This document shows, piece after piece, positions 33,666 through 42,920 of a stretch of 64,000 bases of DNA. Each line of letters starts with the position of its first letter. Position 1 is the first letter of the stretch. The translations under genes were made by a program, and so were the position numbers. Origin of the DNA: Candidatus Hermodarchaeota archaeon (lineage in GTDB: Archaea > Asgardarchaeota > Hermodarchaeia > Hermodarchaeales > Hermodarchaeaceae); contig JAEOUH010000069.1 in the NCBI GenBank assembly GCA_016839365.1, forward strand, positions 33,698 to 97,697, read 5' to 3'. Under the pieces are notes generated by a model. That model searched no databases. It had not been told where the DNA came from and saw only the letters and a list, made by a program, of their open reading frames with translations.

Positions 33666-35492
33666 ATGAATCTTGAAGAGGAACTCAAGGACTTACCTGA
33701 CGCACCTGGTGTTTACATTCTATATGATGCCAATGATACCGTCATCTATGTTGGGAAAGCTCAATCTCTCCAAAAACGGGTGCCTGCCCATTTTCGTGGC
33801 AGCGGAAGTGGTAGCGTCTTCTCACCTATTGGGCAAGAAGTGGCTGAACTGGAATATGTGGTCACAGCAAATGAATCAGAAGCGTTGGTCCTTGAAGATA
33901 ATTTGATCAAACGCTACAGGCCACGATATAACATCCGCTTGAAAGATGACAAAAGTTTCCCTTATGTGCGAATTACACTCCAAGAAGACTTCCCAAGGGT
34001 AGAAAAAACACGTACACTTGTCAATGATGGTAGCCGATACATTGGTCCCTATTCCAACGTTAAAGCCTTGGATGGCTTCCTGAAATCAATTAATCGGATT
34101 GTTCCTATTGCCACATGTAAGCCAGCCATTGTTCCTGGAAAACGTAAACGCGCCTGTCTCAAATATGACATCGGCTACTGTCCTGCCCCCTGTATCAACA
34201 AGATTAGTAAAGAAGATTATGCTGAACTTGTCCAGGAGTACACACTGATGCTTACAGGGCAACAAGACGAGCTTGAAGCCCACCTCAAACGTCTTATGAA
34301 AAAAAGCTCCGATTCCCAGGAATTTGAACGGGCTGCCCGATACCGGGATCGGCTCCGCTCAGTCCAACGTGGCAGACAAGCACAACGTGCCACCTACTGG
34401 AATCAATTACCAGGCCACCGTGACGTATTGGGACTAGCTCGTCAAGGACCCGATGCCCTGGTCCAACTCCTCGTGGTCCGTGAAGGACGCGTAATTGGCC
34501 AACAACCGTTCCCCCTCAGTGCACCCTCCGAGCTCCCTGACGAAACGGTCATCGAAGCCTTCCTCAAGCAGTATTATCTACGCGCCACTGAAATCCCAGA
34601 GGAAGTCATACTATCTGTTCCCATAGCTGAGACGCAGTTTCTGGAAGAATGGCTCACTCAACGACGTGGGAATAATCACCCTGTAACAATCGTGCACCCC
34701 ACCCAGGAGCCCCTCATAAGTCTGACACAAATGGCAAATGAAAACGCTCAATTCCATCTCCACCAACTCGTCGAACGCATGGCTCGGGACGAAGGCCGAA
34801 AACAACAAGCCTACAACGATCTCATGGACGCCCTCCTTCTCACCGAAGAACCCGCCCATATCGAGGGGTTTGACATCTCGACTCTCCAAGGCACAGAATC
34901 AGTTGGTGTCTGTGTGGTCTTCAAAGATAGTCTTCCTTTCAAGAAGGGTTATCGGCGGTTCAAGATACGTGAAGTGGAAGGTCAGGATGATTTCGCGATG
35001 ATTAATGAAGTCGTCCACCGGCGTTATCACCGTCTAGTAACCGAGAAACTTCCTCTACCTAATCTCATCGTTATTGATGGTGGACGTGGACAAGTCAGTA
35101 TGGCACTCAAAGCCCTGGAATCTGTCGGCATTTTTAATATTCCAGTCATTGGTATTGCAAAAGCAGAAAAGCCCGATCCTGATCTTATTTACGTCCGTAA
35201 TCAGAAAACACCGGTCGATTTACCCGTAGATAGTCAAGGATTACGGTTAATCCAGCGAGTTCGTGATGAAGCCCATCGGTTTGCTATAGCTTATCATCGC
35301 AAAATCCGACAAATCAAGGGCATGAAACTTACATTAACCGATATTCCGGGCATTGGCGTTAAACGTGCTACTCTTCTCCTTCAGCACTTCGGCAACCTAG
35401 AGAACCTCTCGAAGGCTTCAGTGGATGAAATCGCTGCTGTCCCGGGAATAACTAAGCAATTGGCGAGCGAAATCATAGCGCATTTCTCATAA
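33666..35492 (+). CDS. uvrC: Excinuclease ABC subunit UvrC
   Basis: This 608-aa protein has an N-terminal GIY-YIG nuclease (GVYILYDANDTVIYVGKA, about 13-30), a Cys-rich segment CLKYDIGYCPAPC, and a UVR domain (about 205-235) matching the UvrB tail. An RNase H-like C-nuclease with DGGRGQVS and a C-terminal helix-hairpin-helix pair (DIPGIGVKRATLLL) complete it. It makes the 3' and 5' incisions. ATG 33666 has AGGTGA at good distance. The order B-A-C on one strand gives a complete excision set. Confidence 0.97.
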   Translation: MNLEEELKDLPDAPGVYILYDANDTVIYVGKAQSLQKRVPAHFRGSGSGSVFSPIGQEVAELEYVVTANESEALVLEDNLIKRYRPRYNIRLKDDKSFPYVRITLQEDFPRVEKTRTLVNDGSRYIGPYSNVKALDGFLKSINRIVPIATCKPAIVPGKRKRACLKYDIGYCPAPCINKISKEDYAELVQEYTLMLTGQQDELEAHLKRLMKKSSDSQEFERAARYRDRLRSVQRGRQAQRATYWNQLPGHRDVLGLARQGPDALVQLLVVREGRVIGQQPFPLSAPSELPDETVIEAFLKQYYLRATEIPEEVILSVPIAETQFLEEWLTQRRGNNHPVTIVHPTQEPLISLTQMANENAQFHLHQLVERMARDEGRKQQAYNDLMDALLLTEEPAHIEGFDISTLQGTESVGVCVVFKDSLPFKKGYRRFKIREVEGQDDFAMINEVVHRRYHRLVTEKLPLPNLIVIDGGRGQVSMALKALESVGIFNIPVIGIAKAEKPDPDLIYVRNQKTPVDLPVDSQGLRLIQRVRDEAHRFAIAYHRKIRQIKGMKLTLTDIPGIGVKRATLLLQHFGNLENLSKASVDEIAAVPGITKQLASEIIAHFS

Positions 35493-35525
35493 TCCCTTTG
35501 GCAGGTATTTTCTCTGAAAAACGAT

Positions 35526-35538
35526 TAACTATAAGTAT
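35526..35538 (+). promoter_or_regulatory. TATA box of the 35586 gene
   Basis: TAACTATAAGTAT lies about 50 bp before the start codon and has a good archaeal TATA match. A start site near 35560 with a short leader is expected. Confidence 0.5.
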
Positions 35539-35585
35539 CTGGACCATAAAGCCCCTCATACAAAAATTCACAGGAGTTCGGACCA

Positions 35586-36152
35586 ATGGATACTACTGAA
35601 AAACAAGAAGCAGCAATGAGAAACTTTCTCCGAAGACATTGGAAAATGACGATATTGGCAGGCATAGGAATTGCCATCATGGTCATTGTATCAATTTATG
35701 TCCTTCTCTGGGTCGTGTCTAGTTCACTAGTCTTAGGAATCATACCAGATACGCTTGGAGCATGGAGTGTTGGACTTCTCTTTGGATTCTTTTTCATTCT
35801 GCTATTCTGGGAACTTGTCTTTGTAGCCAGTTGGGCGATTCCCATCGCTATAGTCTTCTGGGCTCTCTGGTACCGAAAATTACCAGAAGAAGAACGAAAG
35901 GAACTAGAATCACCCCGTAAACGCAGTAGAGATGCAGGTGGCGGTGGTGGAATCTCTGCCTTCGTTACACTAATCTGGATAGTTCTTGTCTGGTTCACTG
36001 GACGATGGAGCATTACCTTCAACACCTGGCTTGTCGCTGATTTCGTATATACCTGGCTAGTGGCATTTCTGATTGCATTAGTGCCTTTAATTATTGGTGG
36101 AGTAATTTTCCTTGCTTGGTGGATGACGAAAGGTTCCAAAACCGAATCCTAA
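35586..36152 (+). CDS. Small integral membrane protein
   Basis: This 188-aa protein has a short charged N-terminus, about four to five hydrophobic helices (20-48, 52-95, 118-135, 145-180) and a positively charged loop (RKLPEEERKELESPRKRSRD) followed by five glycines. The loop with the Gly run is probably cytosolic. No family is recognised. It has its own TATA box and a hairpin terminator. Confidence 0.65.
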   Translation: MDTTEKQEAAMRNFLRRHWKMTILAGIGIAIMVIVSIYVLLWVVSSSLVLGIIPDTLGAWSVGLLFGFFFILLFWELVFVASWAIPIAIVFWALWYRKLPEEERKELESPRKRSRDAGGGGGISAFVTLIWIVLVWFTGRWSITFNTWLVADFVYTWLVAFLIALVPLIIGGVIFLAWWMTKGSKTES

Positions 36153-36182
36153 AAACTTGCATTTTAGGATTCCTTCTTCCTT
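36145..36182. terminator. Hairpin plus T-tract, probably bidirectional
   Basis: AATCCTAAAA (36145-36154) pairs perfectly with TTTTAGGATT (36162-36171) across a 7-nt loop. A pyrimidine tract with six Ts (36181-36186) follows. The stem includes the stop codon of the + strand gene. The convergent membrane-protein gene ends at 36190, so it may serve both strands. Confidence 0.65.
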
Positions 36183-36189
36183 TTTTAAT

Positions 36190-36909
36190 TTAGAAGACAT
36201 ACACGACCATATTGAGTGAGAGCAAGAAGATGGCAAGGTAATAGGTTGTGAAGATGAACACTTCTGCTTTATTGAAGTGATGGCGAAACTGCTTGATTCC
36301 TATGGTGAAGTCTGAGATGACAAAGAAGAAGGCACCTAGCACAGAAACGAATCCAAGCAATATACCACTCGTCAACCACAACATCATTGCAGTACAAAAG
36401 GTCAGGGATACTGTGAGTGCATAAATGATGAGGGGGATTTTCATTTGGCCTAACCCAGCTTCTCCGGCTTCAATGTAAAGGGTTAAGAAGACTATGACCA
36501 AAATCCAGGCAATGAACGCCGTAATGAATGCGGCTAGTGGAAGAAAAGACACGCCGAGAAGTAGGCTCTGCCAGACAAAATTACTGATGAAGAAGATTTG
36601 AGCAATCAGGAAGAGTCCAACTCCTAACAGAAACTTCGTTTCCATACCAATATCTCCTAGCATACAAAAGATCAGGGCCACAGCTAAAAGGACATAAAAT
36701 AGACTCGCAGTGGACCGGAAAAGCAGGACGATAACTGCGGCGGAGAGTGAGGGAAGAAACTTGATGACGATGAAGAGGGCTTTTGGAAGTTCTGTGAGTC
36801 TTTCCTTCTGAAAGTTGATTTCGTCTTCGCGGGCTGCTTTGATTAGGGTCGAAATAAATGCAAAAACCCAGAAGAACAAAGCATAAGGAATCAAGAACAA
36901 CATGCCCAC
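36190..36909 (-). CDS. YhhN/TMEM86-family membrane protein (lysoplasmalogenase-like)
   Basis: This 239-aa protein has about eight membrane helices. It shows the family marks: CMLGDIGMETKFLLGVGLFLIAQIFFISN (Gly-Asp pair and FLxAQ helix), GAFFFVISDFTIGIKQF (Ser-Asp pair) and TYYLAIFLLSL near the end. TMEM86/YhhN members hydrolyse the vinyl-ether bond of lysoplasmalogens or have related lipid roles. In an archaeon with ether lipids the substrate may differ (inference). The conserved acids are present. Confidence 0.75.
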   Translation of the reverse strand: MGMLFLIPYALFFWVFAFISTLIKAAREDEINFQKERLTELPKALFIVIKFLPSLSAAVIVLLFRSTASLFYVLLAVALIFCMLGDIGMETKFLLGVGLFLIAQIFFISNFVWQSLLLGVSFLPLAAFITAFIAWILVIVFLTLYIEAGEAGLGQMKIPLIIYALTVSLTFCTAMMLWLTSGILLGFVSVLGAFFFVISDFTIGIKQFRHHFNKAEVFIFTTYYLAIFLLSLNMVVYVF

Positions 36910-36952
36910 AAGTTAGGGGCTAAGAAGCTTAAGAGTGTTTGATTTCAGGGGT

Positions 36953-37474
36953 TTATCGAGCCTTTAACCGTTTTTTGAGCAACGGAATCGCTCCCCCAGC
37001 CTCCAAGTATGCAAGGAGGAAAGGAGGAATCTTTGCAATCTTATAGCTCCTCTTAGTGCCTTGATTGATCAGGATTGATTCTTGTAAATCGATTTCTATT
37101 AGATCGCCATCACGGATAATTTCTGGATCTTTTTTGAGTTCAGAACATTCGATGGCAGGAAGACCAATATTGAATGAATTCCGGAAGAAAATTCGTGCGA
37201 ATGAAGCTGCAACAACTGCTCCGATACCCAATTGCTTCAAGATGGCAGGAGCTTCCTCACGGCTAGAACCAATGCCAAAGTGTTCACCGCTAACAATAAT
37301 GTCACCTACTTGAACCTTTTCAGCAAACTCAGGCCGAAGATGCTGAAAGGCATAGGTGGTGAGTTTCGTTATTTCAATAGTGGAGAGATGTACACCTGAG
37401 ATGATGTCGTCTGTGCTAATATCACTGCCAAACCGCCAGACCTTCCCAGTGATAAACGATATCTGCTTTGGCAT
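36953..37474 (-). CDS. leuD: 3-isopropylmalate dehydratase small subunit
   Basis: This 173-aa aconitase swivel-domain protein has VWRFGSDISTDDIISG (8-23 or so), SGEHFGIGSSREEAP (phosphate/substrate loop), FARIFFRNSFNIGLP and a C-terminal helix. With LeuC it isomerises 2- to 3-isopropylmalate; homoaconitase in lysine synthesis is an alternative. It is the last gene of a leuB-leuC-leuD transcript, 5 bp after leuC. Confidence 0.88.
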   Translation of the reverse strand: MPKQISFITGKVWRFGSDISTDDIISGVHLSTIEITKLTTYAFQHLRPEFAEKVQVGDIIVSGEHFGIGSSREEAPAILKQLGIGAVVAASFARIFFRNSFNIGLPAIECSELKKDPEIIRDGDLIEIDLQESILINQGTKRSYKIAKIPPFLLAYLEAGGAIPLLKKRLKAR

Positions 37475-37479
37475 TGGAT

Positions 37480-38742
37480 CTATTTACCTCCGCGGGGATC
37501 CGTGATTTTTCCTGTAATCGCACTCGCTGCAACTGTGACGGGTGAGGCTAGATAGATTTGGGCCTCAGCACTTCCCATCCGACCAGGGAAATTGCGGTTC
37601 GTGGAGCTAATACAAACCTCACCTGGCGCCAACAGACCACAATGCCCCCCAAAACAGGCACCACATGTTGCTGGTCCAATCGTGGCACCAGCTTTTACAA
37701 GGGTGCCAATCGTCCCATCGTGGAGAGCGGCATGATAGACTTGGCGACTAGCTGGGTTCACAATAAACCGAACCCCCTCGGCGATTTGGTTACCGTTTAT
37801 TACCTTAGCAGCCATTTGGAGATCTTCAAGTCGACCATTCGTGCACGATCCCAAATAGGCCTGATCGATGGGTGTTCCAGCTACCTCTGCTACAGGAACC
37901 GCTTGCGTGGGAAGCGATGGGGTTGCGACTTGGGGTGTGAGTGTTGACACATCAAAATCCATGCTTTGATCGTATTCTGCATTATCATCTGGTCTTATGG
38001 GTTTAAACTTGCGATCCGTGCGGGTCTTAACATATTCAGTGACGCGTTCATCGGGTGAGATAAGCGCAGCCATTGCTCCGATTTCAACTGCCATGTTGGT
38101 GAGGGTCATCCACGCATCGAGACTCAACTTGGCGAGCGTATCTCCCTGGTATTCGAGGGCTTGAAAGGTGGCTCCTTCCACGCCGAGCTCTCCAAGGGTG
38201 TGCAGAATGATATCTTTTCCCATCACCATTGAGGGCAGGTTGCCCGAATAGGTGATTTTAGTGGTTTCGGGCACTCGGAACCATAATCGTCCAGTTGCTA
38301 ATACAAATGCCATATCAGTGGCACCAATACCTGTTGCTAGGGCTCCGAATGCACCTGCGGTGGTTGTATGTGAATCAGTACCCACCACCAACTCACCAGG
38401 TCGGATATGCCCTTCTTCGACGAGAACCTGGTGACAGATGCCTCGTCCCACATCGTAAAAGTACTTAACGCCAAAATCTGAAACAAATTCTCGAACTTGT
38501 TGGTGAATGGTTGCAGCTTGAATCGTGGGGGCGGGAGCCCAGTGATCCAAGATCACTACCACTCGGCTAGGATCCCAGATTTTCTTAACTCCTGCTTCTG
38601 CAAGCTGGGGAAGCACGCGGGTTCCCAGCATTTCATGGGACATGGCTATGTCAATGGTTGCTTCGATGATTTCTCCAGGTTCTATCCTCTTTTCATCACT
38701 GTGGCTGAGGAGGATCTTCTCTGCTATCGTAAGACCGCTCAT
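37480..38742 (-). CDS. leuC: 3-isopropylmalate dehydratase large subunit
   Basis: This 420-aa aconitase-family protein carries the three 4Fe-4S ligands: Cys in YLGSCTNGR and two in CGACFGGHCG. DHWAPA, VGTDSHTTTAGAFGALATGIG and NFPGRMG are also in place. The length is that of archaeal/bacterial LeuC type 2. It forms a heterodimer with the small subunit. leuA or a homocitrate synthase is missing from the window, so pathway choice (leucine or other 2-oxoacid elongation) stays open. Confidence 0.92.
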   Translation of the reverse strand: MSGLTIAEKILLSHSDEKRIEPGEIIEATIDIAMSHEMLGTRVLPQLAEAGVKKIWDPSRVVVILDHWAPAPTIQAATIHQQVREFVSDFGVKYFYDVGRGICHQVLVEEGHIRPGELVVGTDSHTTTAGAFGALATGIGATDMAFVLATGRLWFRVPETTKITYSGNLPSMVMGKDIILHTLGELGVEGATFQALEYQGDTLAKLSLDAWMTLTNMAVEIGAMAALISPDERVTEYVKTRTDRKFKPIRPDDNAEYDQSMDFDVSTLTPQVATPSLPTQAVPVAEVAGTPIDQAYLGSCTNGRLEDLQMAAKVINGNQIAEGVRFIVNPASRQVYHAALHDGTIGTLVKAGATIGPATCGACFGGHCGLLAPGEVCISSTNRNFPGRMGSAEAQIYLASPVTVAASAITGKITDPRGGK

Positions 38743-38747
38743 CTAGT

Positions 38748-39938
38748 TTACAGCTCCTCTAATTGTTGTTGAATTCTTTGGCGAATAGCTTTGCCTACTT
38801 GTTTTGTGGTTGACGGTTTTATATGAGCATACTTACCGACGCAAAGATCGTAGGTACGTATCTGTTCCTCTCCTAGCAGTTCCATTACTGCTGCTTCAAT
38901 TACTGAAGCTGCTATCATTGCTTTTTGATCTTGGTGGCGTTCTCCGAGCCATTCGAGCATCATCTTCCCTGCTAAAATCGCTGCAATCGGATTAGCCCTG
39001 CGCTTGCCAGCATGCTTTGGTGCGGATCCATGTATAGGTTCAAACATCGCATGCAAGTCTCCAATATTACCTCCTGCAGCGACCCCCATACCCCCTTGAA
39101 TCCCAGCCCCCAAATCCGAAATGATGTCCCCATACATATTGGGGGCTACAACCACATTATAGTATTCGGGCCGCCGCACACACCACATCGTCCACGCATC
39201 AATATATGCATAATCGGGAATAATTTTCGGGAATTGCTGTGCCAGTTCTACAAAGACGCGGCGGAAGAGTTGATCACCAATCAACACATTGCTTTTATCC
39301 ACACAGGTGACCCGTTTTTTCTGATCACTTGGTGCTCCATACCCACGTTTTAAAGCTAGTTTCATGGCATAACGAATGACCCTTTCAGATCCCAGCCTGG
39401 AGATTGGGCGAACATCGATGGCAAGCTCTTCCCTTTCGCCTTCTCCATAATGTTTTCCAATACCCGCATAGAGTCCTTCAGTGTTTTCTCGGATGATGAC
39501 AAAGTCAATATCCTTTGGCTGTTTGTCAGCTAATGGTGTCGGAACGCCTGGATACAGCTTCACCGGTCGCACGTTTGCATATAACTCGAGTTCTCGTCGT
39601 TGACCCAACACGACTGCTGCACCTGCTAGTTGCCCATCGTCTCTGCGGACAGGTTCTCCGGGTGTCTTCTCCCATCCGACAGCGCCAAGGAGAATAGCAT
39701 CGGCTTCTTGCTTTGAGAATACTTCGGCTTCTCCTGGCCATTCACAACCTGTCTCCAAATAGTATTTGCCACCACACGGAAACTCATGAAAGGAGAGAGA
39801 TAGTCCAGGAATTCCATTAGACACTATTTCAAGAATTCCTACCGATTCCTGTATAACCTCAGGGCCAATCCCGTCTCCGGGTAACACTTGAATCTTATAG
39901 GTTCGTGGCACAGGAATCCGTTCCGCAATCCTCTTCAC
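38748..39938 (-). CDS. leuB: 3-isopropylmalate/isocitrate dehydrogenase family enzyme
   Basis: This 396-aa beta-decarboxylating dehydrogenase has LPGDGIGPEV (19-28), RRELELYANVRPVKLYPG with the substrate-binding Arg residues, ENTEGLYAGIG, the catalytic KSNVL and the metal site DAWTMWCVRRP to NMYGDIISDL. It ends with the adenine loop IHGSAPKHAGK. GDLHAMFEPIHGSAP is typical of NAD-dependent IPMDH. First in the operon with leuC and leuD. It is longer than many LeuB proteins and could also act on homoisocitrate or methylmalate. Confidence 0.85.
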   Translation of the reverse strand: MKRIAERIPVPRTYKIQVLPGDGIGPEVIQESVGILEIVSNGIPGLSLSFHEFPCGGKYYLETGCEWPGEAEVFSKQEADAILLGAVGWEKTPGEPVRRDDGQLAGAAVVLGQRRELELYANVRPVKLYPGVPTPLADKQPKDIDFVIIRENTEGLYAGIGKHYGEGEREELAIDVRPISRLGSERVIRYAMKLALKRGYGAPSDQKKRVTCVDKSNVLIGDQLFRRVFVELAQQFPKIIPDYAYIDAWTMWCVRRPEYYNVVVAPNMYGDIISDLGAGIQGGMGVAAGGNIGDLHAMFEPIHGSAPKHAGKRRANPIAAILAGKMMLEWLGERHQDQKAMIAASVIEAAVMELLGEEQIRTYDLCVGKYAHIKPSTTKQVGKAIRQRIQQQLEEL

Positions 39939-40023
39939 ACACGGCTATACAAAGTTTCCGACTTTAGAGGGTAAACGTACATGTCGGGCTGTTCGGGATT
40001 ATTCTAAAGCGAATTTAATGCAC

Positions 40024-41283
40024 TTATTCCAAGGACTCTTCTACAAACTCGATCAAGTCCACCATCTCCAGCTTCGATCCACTCTTTTCAATCGCTAGCT
40101 GAAGGCTCGTTTCGCAAAATGGGCAAGCACTTACAAGGTGGGTTGCACCGGTGGCTTCGGCTTCTTTGATACGTTCGATGGAGGTTTCGAGGGTCCAATC
40201 GGGAAATTGGGCACGGGCTCCTCCTCCAGCGCCGCAGCACCAGCTGTTTTCGCGATTACGGGGCATTTCGACGAAGTTGTCTCCAAGGAGAGTACGCAGG
40301 ATTTTTCGTGGGACTTCGAACCATTCGGCTTTTTCTTTGTGGTTCTTGATGAGTTCTCCGACATGTCGACCGTAGTGGCAGGGATCATGATAGGTGGCTT
40401 TGATACCTTTCATGGGTTTGAGTTTCCCTTTACCCGCTTCGAGGGCTTCAGCGATGAAGTTAACGCTGTGCTTCACTTCAAAAGGAAGGGGACCGTAATA
40501 TTTGGGCCAATCGCGTTTCATGGTACGGAAGCAGCCAGCACAGGAGGAGACGACAGTCTTAGCCTTAGAGTTCTTGAAAAGTTCAACATTGTGCTTGACA
40601 TAATCGTTTACTAAATCCAGTTTTCCAACTCGCATCAGTGGTGAACAGCAACAGTATTCGTCTTCTTTAACAGTAAAATCAATTTCTAATTTCTGCATTA
40701 CCCGAAGGGTTGAGACCGCTAGCTTCTGTAAGCGATATGATGCAGTACAGCCCACAAAATAGATTACATCAGCTGTGTCTTTCATCTTGAATTCCTTGGG
40801 AACCCAATCGGTGCGGCAAGCGTGATCTTCGTTGTAGGGATTGCGTTTGATCTCAGTAGCTTTGGCATACCCCTGTTGTTTGTCGAGGGGACCTACACCT
40901 GCCTTGACTGCTTCGGCTCGCATGGCTTCAATGATATCGACTGTGGGGAGCTCGTTTTCACATTGGGTTTCACAATTACCGCAGGTAGAGCAGCGGAATA
41001 GGAGGTCGCCAATGTCTTTGTCGATTTTGTAGTTTCCGTTTAGGATGGCTCGAGCCAGCCACATTTTCGCACCACCGCTATAGGCTTCCCATTCCATGGC
41101 GTTCCAAGCAGGGCAGCCGGTTTCGAAGCCCCCCTTGGGGTTGGCGGCATCAGCGATGGTGCAGGCTTTACAGTGAATGCATCGAGCGATTTCAAGCTCG
41201 AAGTCTTTGAGTTCGGTTTTAGGTTTTTCGGATTCAGTCAATTCAATGGTCCTCCGGATGGTAAGGCGAATGTTGTGTTTCAC
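40024..41283 (-). CDS. HdrD/GlcF-like iron-sulfur oxidoreductase subunit
   Basis: This 419-aa protein has two N-terminal 4Fe-4S binding sites (CIHCKAC..CP, about 35-57, and CSTCGNCETQC, about 94-104). Two C-terminal CCG-type domains follow (GCTASYR..EYCCCSP; SSCAGC; HDPCHYGRH..SWCCGAGGG; SACPFC). This is the layout of HdrD, glycolate oxidase GlcF and lactate-utilisation proteins. A GlcD-like FAD protein is encoded close by on the same strand (42921-44375), so the two may form a 2-hydroxyacid dehydrogenase that passes electrons to a membrane or thiol carrier. Confidence 0.85.
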   Translation of the reverse strand: MKHNIRLTIRRTIELTESEKPKTELKDFELEIARCIHCKACTIADAANPKGGFETGCPAWNAMEWEAYSGGAKMWLARAILNGNYKIDKDIGDLLFRCSTCGNCETQCENELPTVDIIEAMRAEAVKAGVGPLDKQQGYAKATEIKRNPYNEDHACRTDWVPKEFKMKDTADVIYFVGCTASYRLQKLAVSTLRVMQKLEIDFTVKEDEYCCCSPLMRVGKLDLVNDYVKHNVELFKNSKAKTVVSSCAGCFRTMKRDWPKYYGPLPFEVKHSVNFIAEALEAGKGKLKPMKGIKATYHDPCHYGRHVGELIKNHKEKAEWFEVPRKILRTLLGDNFVEMPRNRENSWCCGAGGGARAQFPDWTLETSIERIKEAEATGATHLVSACPFCETSLQLAIEKSGSKLEMVDLIEFVEESLE

Positions 41284-41324
41284 ATACGTTAGACCCTTTT
41301 ACAGTTTGCCTTTTTTCGAAAAAT

Positions 41325-42026
41325 TCACGGTGTTAGATGCGAATCAACTGGGATACCAAGAGGTCTCTCTTGTTTTCCATAGTGTCGGTCTAAAACAATC
41401 ACTATGAATACCAGTACAAAGAAGATCCCCACAAAAGCAATTGCAATAACGTTCAAAATGAAATTCACCGGATAACTGGCATAATTTGCTAACGCGAACA
41501 GAAAAACCGAGCTCCCAATACATGGCATGCCCATGGTAAGAAGATGCTGAGTGATAACTGAAGTCTTAGCATCATCAGGAGCCGTAAGATAAGCATAGCT
41601 AAAGAATCGATAGGCAATGGACCAACTCAGAGCTGCGTTCACGAAAGTTAGGAGCACATAAACAACCAAAAGTAATGCCTCCAAGCGAAACAACGTGAGA
41701 AACAAAATTAGGTCAAAGATACTCATCCAAAGCAGAGCCCTCACTCCAAAGAGGAATCCGATGGAGAGTCCCATGGCACTTGCCATGAAGTATCGACCAA
41801 GACCAATATCGCGATCAACATCTCTTTCAATTAGTGGAGGAACACCCAGAGCAAAAGCGAAGTTAAAACCAAGAGAAATCACAAAGAATACGATTGGCTC
41901 ATATGGGTAAACCACGAAAAAGCTAGCAAGGCAAAAGTAGCCAATAAAAGCGTAAATAGAAGAGATTCCCAAACCCACAACATATACAATTAAGCGCTTA
42001 GTTGTTTCCTTAAGGTGCGTTAGCAT
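41325..42026 (-). CDS. Integral membrane protein
   Basis: This 233-aa protein has about six hydrophobic helices (approximately 10-35, 40-65, 80-105, 108-140, 160-185, 195-225) and few charged loops, one of which contains PPLIERDVDRDIGLGRY. ATG 42026 is preferred, with GAGGGG upstream. No family is recognised. It sits between the Fe-S and FAD oxidoreductase genes, and could be a membrane anchor for them, but nothing in the sequence (no haem His pairs) shows this. Confidence 0.6.
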   Translation of the reverse strand: MLTHLKETTKRLIVYVVGLGISSIYAFIGYFCLASFFVVYPYEPIVFFVISLGFNFAFALGVPPLIERDVDRDIGLGRYFMASAMGLSIGFLFGVRALLWMSIFDLILFLTLFRLEALLLVVYVLLTFVNAALSWSIAYRFFSYAYLTAPDDAKTSVITQHLLTMGMPCIGSSVFLFALANYASYPVNFILNVIAIAFVGIFFVLVFIVIVLDRHYGKQERPLGIPVDSHLTP

Positions 42027-42280
42027 TTTCGGCGTCCCCTCAAACTGCAATTGATTGAAAATGTCCTATGATAGTTCTCTTACTGTTGAACAGCATTCAC
42101 CTTCTAGGATTCAGTAAAGAGTCTAGAAAATCCTGGGTACGGTCTGAGCGGAGTGAGTTCAAAGGATAACACTGCAACTCCCTCCATCTCGTGTTCGATC
42201 GCGAGGATTTTCATATCCTACCCTCACTTGATTCTCAGGTTTAATTGTTACGTGGAAGAAAAATTAGTAAAAGGGCTAGA

Positions 42281-42790
42281 TCAGTACCATCCAACCTCGG
42301 AACCACATTCATGGCAGAACTGGTCGATGCGATTCAGTTCCGTGCCACAATTGACGCATTTCTTTGTCTGCGTTGTGGCTGAGCCCTCTATGTGGTGCTG
42401 GCGAACCCAGATGGAACTACCATCGTAATCATGGTATGGTCCCAGAGGATGGAATTGGGTTCGCGTAGACCGTGAAGCTGGAACCTGATAAGGATTCCAA
42501 CTAGCCACTAAGGCACCTGCAACAATAAGGAGTACTCCACCAATGAAGAAGATGAAAAGCAGACTGACAATACCGGAGACGATGAGAATCCCACCAGCCG
42601 CACCTCGGTTCCCCTTAGGGATCTCGATCCAAGCAGTTATCGGAAAAATGAATCCCAGGAAGAACCACAGGAGTGTAATAAATATCAAAGGAAAATAGAT
42701 GATGGCCATCAATAATTGGAAGATGAGAATGAAGCCATTGGCTAAAAGTCCAAGAATTGTCAATACCTGTACAGTATCTTTAGTTCCCAT
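42281..42790 (-). CDS. Membrane protein with C-terminal zinc ribbon
   Basis: This 169-aa protein has three hydrophobic segments (about 8-30, 30-52, 65-90). A linker follows, then a zinc ribbon CVNCGTELNRIDQFCHECG (about 146-164). Such membrane-plus-ribbon proteins are common and mostly uncharacterised in archaea. ATG 42790 is chosen; a TTG lies four codons upstream. The 230 bp upstream of the divergent region hold no clear gene. Confidence 0.65.
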   Translation of the reverse strand: MGTKDTVQVLTILGLLANGFILIFQLLMAIIYFPLIFITLLWFFLGFIFPITAWIEIPKGNRGAAGGILIVSGIVSLLFIFFIGGVLLIVAGALVASWNPYQVPASRSTRTQFHPLGPYHDYDGSSIWVRQHHIEGSATTQTKKCVNCGTELNRIDQFCHECGSEVGWY

Positions 42791-42920
42791 TATCTCAACC
42801 AAACTTCAACGTAAATACCAGTTCAAGTATTCCCACTAAAAACGGGCAGAAAAACCTTTGTCACCTTGCCTAATCTGAACTCCAATACTGGTAAAATATT
42901 TGGAGCCTGAATAATTTTGA

